NCBI GenBank assembly: GCA_046728115.1
Contig: JBKPDW010000316.1
Coordinates: 1-17,607 of the forward strand
Reading direction: 5' to 3'
From: CAVSWN01 sp046728115
GTDB taxonomy: Bacteria; Acidobacteriota; Vicinamibacteria; Vicinamibacterales; CAVVIG01
DNA length: 17,607 nt
Below are positions 14,676 to 17,607 of the stretch, piece after piece. The translations under genes and the position numbers were made by a program. Below the pieces are notes generated by a model. The model was not told where the DNA came from. It was given only the letters and a program-made list of their open reading frames with translations, and searched no databases. Each line of letters begins with the position of its first letter. The stretch's first letter is position 1.

Positions 14676-15845
14676 ATGAGAGTTGATGCCGTCATCGTCG
14701 GGGCGCGCTGCGCAGGGGCCGCGACTGCGCTTTTGCTCGCACGAGCAGGCGCGCGGGTGCTGCTGGTCGACAAAGGCGTGTACGGCTCCGACACCCTGTC
14801 GACGCACGCGCTGATGCGAGGCGCCATTCTGCAACTGCATCGCTGGGGGGTTCTGCCTATCATCGTGGCAGCGGACACACCAGCGGTGCACTCCACCACG
14901 TTCAGCTACAGCAAGCAGGACGTCACCGTGCCGATCGAGCCGAGGTTTGGCGTCAGCGCGTTGTACGCGCCACGCCGGGCGGTGCTTGACCGGACCCTGG
15001 TCGATGCCGCTGCCGACAGTGGAGCAGAGGTGAGGTACGGTGTTCGTGTCGACGATGTGATCATCGGTAATCGCGGGCGCGTCGGCGGGATCACGGCGGT
15101 TGCCGGTGGCACACGTCAGCGCATTGAAGCCGACATCGTGATCGGCGCAGACGGACTGCACTCGACGATCGCGCAGCGCGTTGGGGCGGCGCGCGTTGTC
15201 GAGGGCCTTCACTCGACGGGCGTCCTCTACAGCTATTGGGAACACTTACCCGTGGACGGTTATTACTGGCGGTTCCAGACGGGTGCGAGTATCGGCGCCA
15301 TTCCCACCAACCACGGTGCCACCTGTGTGTTCGCGTCGGTGCCGTCGGGACGCTTTCGCTCCGAGATCAACGGTGACGCCTCTTCGGCATACCGTCGGCT
15401 GATTCGCGAGGTGTCGACGGTTTTCGACGAGCGGCTAGGCGCGGCACGCCAGCTAGAGCCTGTTCGCGGATTCGGCGGACATGTCGGTTTTATCAAGCGC
15501 GGCACCGGGGAGGGGTGGGCCCTCGTCGGCGATGCGGGGTACTTCAAAGATCCACTCACCGCCCACGGTATCACCGATGCGTTACGCGATGCGGAATTGC
15601 TGGCGCGTGCGATCATGAAGGGCTCGACGTCCGCATTTTCCGATTACGAGACGACGCGGCACGATCTGTCGCGCCGGCTGTTCGAAATAACCGACGATAT
15701 TGCGTCGTTTGCGTGGACGGACGAAGAAGTGCAGTCGCTGCATCGCGCATTCAGCACCGAAATGTCGCGCGAGGTGCGCACACTAGCCGCCCTGGAGCGA
15801 TTCACATGTCCATCACCGTCGGCCAGCGCGCCGCGCGTAGCCTGA
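14676..15845 (+). CDS. FAD-dependent oxidoreductase (PHBH/geranylgeranyl reductase-like)
   Basis: A 389-residue flavoprotein of the para-hydroxybenzoate hydroxylase fold. The dinucleotide motif is VGARCAGAATALLLARAG (residues 8-25), the second FAD motif is GADGLHSTIAQRVGA, and the third is VGDAGYFKDPLTAHGITDA (284-302) with Asp286 contacting the FAD ribose. The GARCAGA form and HALMRGAILQLHRWGV are typical of FAD monooxygenases and prenyl reductases acting on lipids or aromatics. The reaction is not fixed by sequence. ATG 14676 has no strong ribosome binding site, and the last 40 bases overlap the next gene, so translation is probably coupled. The last 15 or so residues (CPSPSASAPRVA) are read from DNA that also encodes the next gene's start. 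Confidence 0.88.
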   Translation: MRVDAVIVGARCAGAATALLLARAGARVLLVDKGVYGSDTLSTHALMRGAILQLHRWGVLPIIVAADTPAVHSTTFSYSKQDVTVPIEPRFGVSALYAPRRAVLDRTLVDAAADSGAEVRYGVRVDDVIIGNRGRVGGITAVAGGTRQRIEADIVIGADGLHSTIAQRVGAARVVEGLHSTGVLYSYWEHLPVDGYYWRFQTGASIGAIPTNHGATCVFASVPSGRFRSEINGDASSAYRRLIREVSTVFDERLGAARQLEPVRGFGGHVGFIKRGTGEGWALVGDAGYFKDPLTAHGITDALRDAELLARAIMKGSTSAFSDYETTRHDLSRRLFEITDDIASFAWTDEEVQSLHRAFSTEMSREVRTLAALERFTCPSPSASAPRVA

Positions 15846-16216
15846 CACTCACGGCCGAGCACGTTCGCAAATACGCGGAGATTTCAGGCGACCATAACCC
15901 GCTGCATTTCGACGCGGCGTTTGCCGCGCGCACGAAGTTCGGGCGGCTCGTCGTGCAGGGTGGGCTCACCACAGGGTTGGTCCATGCGTTGGTGGCGATG
16001 GACCTGCCGGGCCCCGGCACAGTGTTTCTGAGTCAAAACTGGAAGTTCACCGCGCCCGTCTACATCGGTGACACCATCACTGCCGACGCAGAGGTCATCT
16101 CTGTCCATCCTTCGAAACCGGTGACCCAACTGCGCGTGCAGATCAGGCGGACCGACGGCACGACGGTGCTGGAGGGGGAGGCGTGGTGCTTTACGTTCGC
16201 TGATTCGGGCGCTTAG
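15806..16216 (+). CDS. MaoC-type (R)-specific enoyl-CoA hydratase
   Basis: A 136-residue hot-dog-fold protein carrying the hydratase-2 motif YAEISGDHNPLHFDAAFA, with the catalytic Asp and His of GDHNPLH, and then RLVVQGGLTTGLV. The size matches PhaJ/MaoC single-domain enzymes, which add water to trans-2-enoyl-CoA giving (R)-3-hydroxyacyl-CoA. The frame is open from 15515, but the domain begins at ATG 15806, which has GGAG upstream (15795-15798), so I chose that start. It overlaps the end of the FAD oxidoreductase gene by 40 bases. As last gene of the operon it hints that the flavoproteins act on an acyl-CoA or similar lipid-derived substrate. Confidence 0.93.
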   Translation: MSITVGQRAARSLTLTAEHVRKYAEISGDHNPLHFDAAFAARTKFGRLVVQGGLTTGLVHALVAMDLPGPGTVFLSQNWKFTAPVYIGDTITADAEVISVHPSKPVTQLRVQIRRTDGTTVLEGEAWCFTFADSGA

Positions 16217-16296
16217 ATTGGCACTACTTTGTGTGCGCCGTGACAGTGGCGCGTTCCTCGTGGGATGAAAGGAGCCCACCCCTAGCGGCAGGCCTG

Positions 16297-16674
16297 AACG
16301 ATGTCGCTCTTCGTCTTCTCGACGATCGAGACAAGCTCCTGCTGCTCTTTGGGCGGGTACAACCCGATGAGGGGCGACTGAACCAGGCCGTCGCGCTGGC
16401 CCGTCGTGGCGTGGAGCTCGACGATCAGGACGCGCTCACTCACTTCGGGTATGGGCGCGCGCTGCTTGCACGAAAAGCGTACGATGACGCCCTTGCGGAA
16501 CTCCATTCAGCTCGAGCTGAACCCCAATCTGGCGATCGTCTACTGTGGCCTTGGTGATTCGCTCGCTTACGAGGGACGTTTCGCCGACGCGATTCCGTTC
16601 TTCGAAAAGGCCATCAGCTTGAGTCCGTGCGACCCGCAGCGCTGGGCCTTCTATTCGTATCGCGTCGCGGGCGA
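16297..16674 (+). pseudogene. Frameshifted TPR-protein remnant
   Basis: The plus strand reads RLNQAVALARRGVELDDQDA, then THFGYGRALLARKAYDDALAEL in one frame. Near 16500 it switches to a second frame for SIQLELNPNLAIVYCGLG, then SLAYEGRFADAIPFFEKAI and LSPCDPQRWAFYSYR. Joined, these are tandem TPR units of the type found at the C-terminus of cyclase-TPR or winged-helix-TPR signalling proteins (ELNPN and LSPCDPQ...WAF are typical text). No effector domain lies upstream, and the sequence degrades after WAFYSYR. No credible start is present. This is a decayed 3' fragment, not a working gene. Confidence 0.65.
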
Positions 16675-16786
16675 ATTCGATGCGCGGTCGAATGGTCAAC
16701 CAAGGCAACGCGGGTCCCCAACTGCCACTACGGTCGGAGGACTTCGCGGACAGCCCGAGCGCTGTGCATTTGTCCGTTTATGTCAA

Positions 16787-16799
16787 ATATTGATAATAT
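16787..16799. promoter_or_regulatory. Dyad ATATT-GAT-AATAT, likely antitoxin operator
   Basis: A 13-base dyad in an AT-rich patch that stands out in GC-rich DNA. It overlaps the predicted -35 of the ParD-type gene, where autorepression by a ribbon-helix-helix dimer is expected. Confidence 0.5.
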
Positions 16800-16818
16800 C
16801 CGTTATGGATTCTACTCT
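16790..16818 (+). promoter_or_regulatory. Promoter of the ParD-type antitoxin gene
   Basis: TTGATA (16790-16795), a 17-base spacer and TACTCT (16813-16818). An alternative pair is TTGTCC (16770-16775), an 18-base spacer and TAATAT (16794-16799). Either would place the start just upstream of the antitoxin ribosome binding site. Confidence 0.45.
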
Positions 16819-16838
16819 CGATGTGAGGAGTGATTCGC

Positions 16839-17108
16839 ATGAACATCTCGCTCACGCCGGAGCTCGAACGACTCGTGAACGAAAAGGTTGAGAGCGGTCT
16901 GTACCAGACCGCGAGCGAAGTTGTCCGTGAGGCGCTCCGGCTTTTGAAGGAACGCGACCAGGCGCGGGAGCGGCTCCGGGCGGACGTGCAGGCGGGCTTT
17001 GATCAGCTGGCTCGGGGCGAGGGACGTGCGTACGACAGGACCTCGAGTCGAGAGCTCGCCGAACGAATCAAGTCGCGCGGTCGTGCGGCACGCGGCAAGA
17101 AGTCGTAG
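16839..17108 (+). CDS. ParD-family type II antitoxin
   Basis: An 89-residue protein beginning MNISLTPELERLVNEKVESG, then LYQTASEVVREALRLLKERD. This is the ribbon-helix-helix of the CC2985/ParD family, with the strand MNISLTPE, the Y-x-T/S-ASEVVREALRLL helix pattern and a charged C-terminal tail (ERIKSRGRAARGKKS) that would wrap the toxin. ATG 16839 has GAGGAG (16825-16830) eight bases upstream; a GTG three codons earlier overlaps that site and is less likely. ParD dimers autorepress their promoter and neutralise ParE. The expected ParE gene starts immediately after the stop but is damaged, so this antitoxin is now an orphan. Confidence 0.9.
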   Translation: MNISLTPELERLVNEKVESGLYQTASEVVREALRLLKERDQARERLRADVQAGFDQLARGEGRAYDRTSSRELAERIKSRGRAARGKKS

Positions 17109-17243
17109 ATACCGTATCGGCTGTCCGCTCTTGCCGAGCAGGACCTCGAGGAGATCTGGTCCTACGTCGCCGAGGACGCCAGCCCCGCCATCTCGAGCCT
17201 GTTGCACAAGTACGCAACCGGACGCCTCAGGGAAGTGTCATGA
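17109..17243 (+). pseudogene. ParE toxin remnant, start codon lost and truncated
   Basis: Directly after the antitoxin stop the frame reads ATA-CCG, then PYRLSALAEQDLEEIWSYVA, the N-terminus of a ParE/RelE-fold toxin (normally about 95-100 residues). The start ATG appears mutated to ATA. After EDASPAISSLLHKYA the text no longer looks like ParE, and a TGA follows at 17241-17243, leaving 44 residues. The RelE-fold core and C-terminal strand are missing. It cannot be an active toxin. Confidence 0.75.
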
Positions 17244-17400
17244 CGCTCGCGACGCTGTCGATCTTCTGCGACCCAGCGCACCCGAAGCTCGCATTGCTCG
17301 CGCGACAGCCGCCGTGCGAGAACGGTAACGGCAGTTGCTCGGAGCGTCGGCTGCGCGGCTCGAGCCTTTACGCCGAAACAACGGCGGTGATGTCGCCGGA
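17244..17400. other. Gap with no recognisable gene
   Basis: No gene-like frame, terminator or clear promoter is seen between the ParE remnant and the alcohol dehydrogenase start. Confidence 0.4.
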
Positions 17401-17607
17401 ATGAAGGCGATCGTCTGCCGCGAGTACGGCTCAGCGGCGATCGAGGAGCGCGACCGGCCGTCGGTACCCGACGGGGCGGTGCTCGTGCGCGTGCGGGCGG
17501 GTGCGCTGAACGCGTTCGACTGGTTTCTCGCGATGGGGAGGCCGTACTTCGCGCGATTGATGGCGGGCGGCGTACGCCGGCCTCGCGTGCATGTGGTCGG
17601 AGTGGAG
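17401..17607 (+). CDS. Zinc-type alcohol dehydrogenase/quinone reductase, N-terminus
   Basis: From ATG 17401 the frame is open to the window edge (69 codons). MKAIVCREYGSAAIEERDRP, then VPDGAVLVRVRAGALNAFDW is the GroES-like start of the medium-chain dehydrogenase/reductase superfamily, whose quinone-reductase members have the NxxDW pattern seen in NAFDWFLAMG. The later PRVHVVGVE resembles the family's PxVxGxDxxG segment. Members reduce quinones or enones with NADPH. Only a weak CCGGA precedes the start. Substrate and cofactor cannot be judged from this part. Confidence 0.85.
   Translation, partial: MKAIVCREYGSAAIEERDRPSVPDGAVLVRVRAGALNAFDWFLAMGRPYFARLMAGGVRRPRVHVVGVE

Noticed and set aside
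15515..15805. Upstream extension of the MaoC-type protein
   Set aside because: It overlaps the FAD oxidoreductase gene in another frame and is Arg-rich; the hydratase domain begins at ATG 15806 with a ribosome binding site.

Overview
The window is high-GC bacterial DNA with dense, short-spaced operons. A Ser/Thr kinase N-terminus beginning SGVRLGAYEVL, a fragment of HAF-type repeats (TTIDVPGA...GIN.RGDIVG), a BlaI/BlaR1-type regulatory pair and several very large signalling proteins together suggest Acidobacteriota (Vicinamibacteria-like) or a similar soil/sediment lineage. No rRNA, tRNA or other taxonomic marker is present, so this placement is an inference.

Left block (1-7440, minus strand). 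A good promoter and two operator-like repeats upstream of 7350 drive a run of genes: a BlaI/MecI-family repressor, an M56 (BlaR1-type) membrane metallopeptidase without a penicillin-binding sensor domain, a B12-binding-domain radical SAM enzyme, a secreted protein of unknown function, a two-HKD phospholipase D-superfamily protein, and an unrecognised protein that runs off the left edge. The first four genes are tightly packed, and the first two stop codons (TAG) lie inside the next gene's Shine-Dalgarno sequence. There is no beta-lactamase or penicillin-binding protein, so a simple reading is a protease/repressor switch controlling envelope or lipid functions.

Middle gap (7440-8343). No intact gene. 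It holds a terminator-like hairpin, a decayed chimera of a Ser/Thr kinase N-terminus joined to two HAF repeat units (three frameshifts), and a perfect 15-bp inverted repeat.

Right block (8344-16216, plus strand). A 1415-residue regulator combines a sigma-54 activator AAA+ domain, a Fis-type helix-turn-helix, a cyclase-homology domain that appears inactive, a second AAA ATPase and a TPR array. After a 235-bp intergenic region come four tightly linked genes: an OsmC-family protein, a CzcO-like flavin monooxygenase, a second FAD-dependent oxidoreductase and a MaoC-type hydratase. That intergenic region contains a -24/-12-like element and a dyad about 108 bp upstream of its predicted start, so the regulator probably activates this operon.

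Right end (16217-17607). Decaying DNA: a frameshifted TPR remnant, a ParD-type antitoxin with its own AT-rich promoter next to a ruined ParE toxin (start ATG changed to ATA, truncated), and the start of a zinc-type alcohol dehydrogenase/quinone reductase that runs off the right edge.
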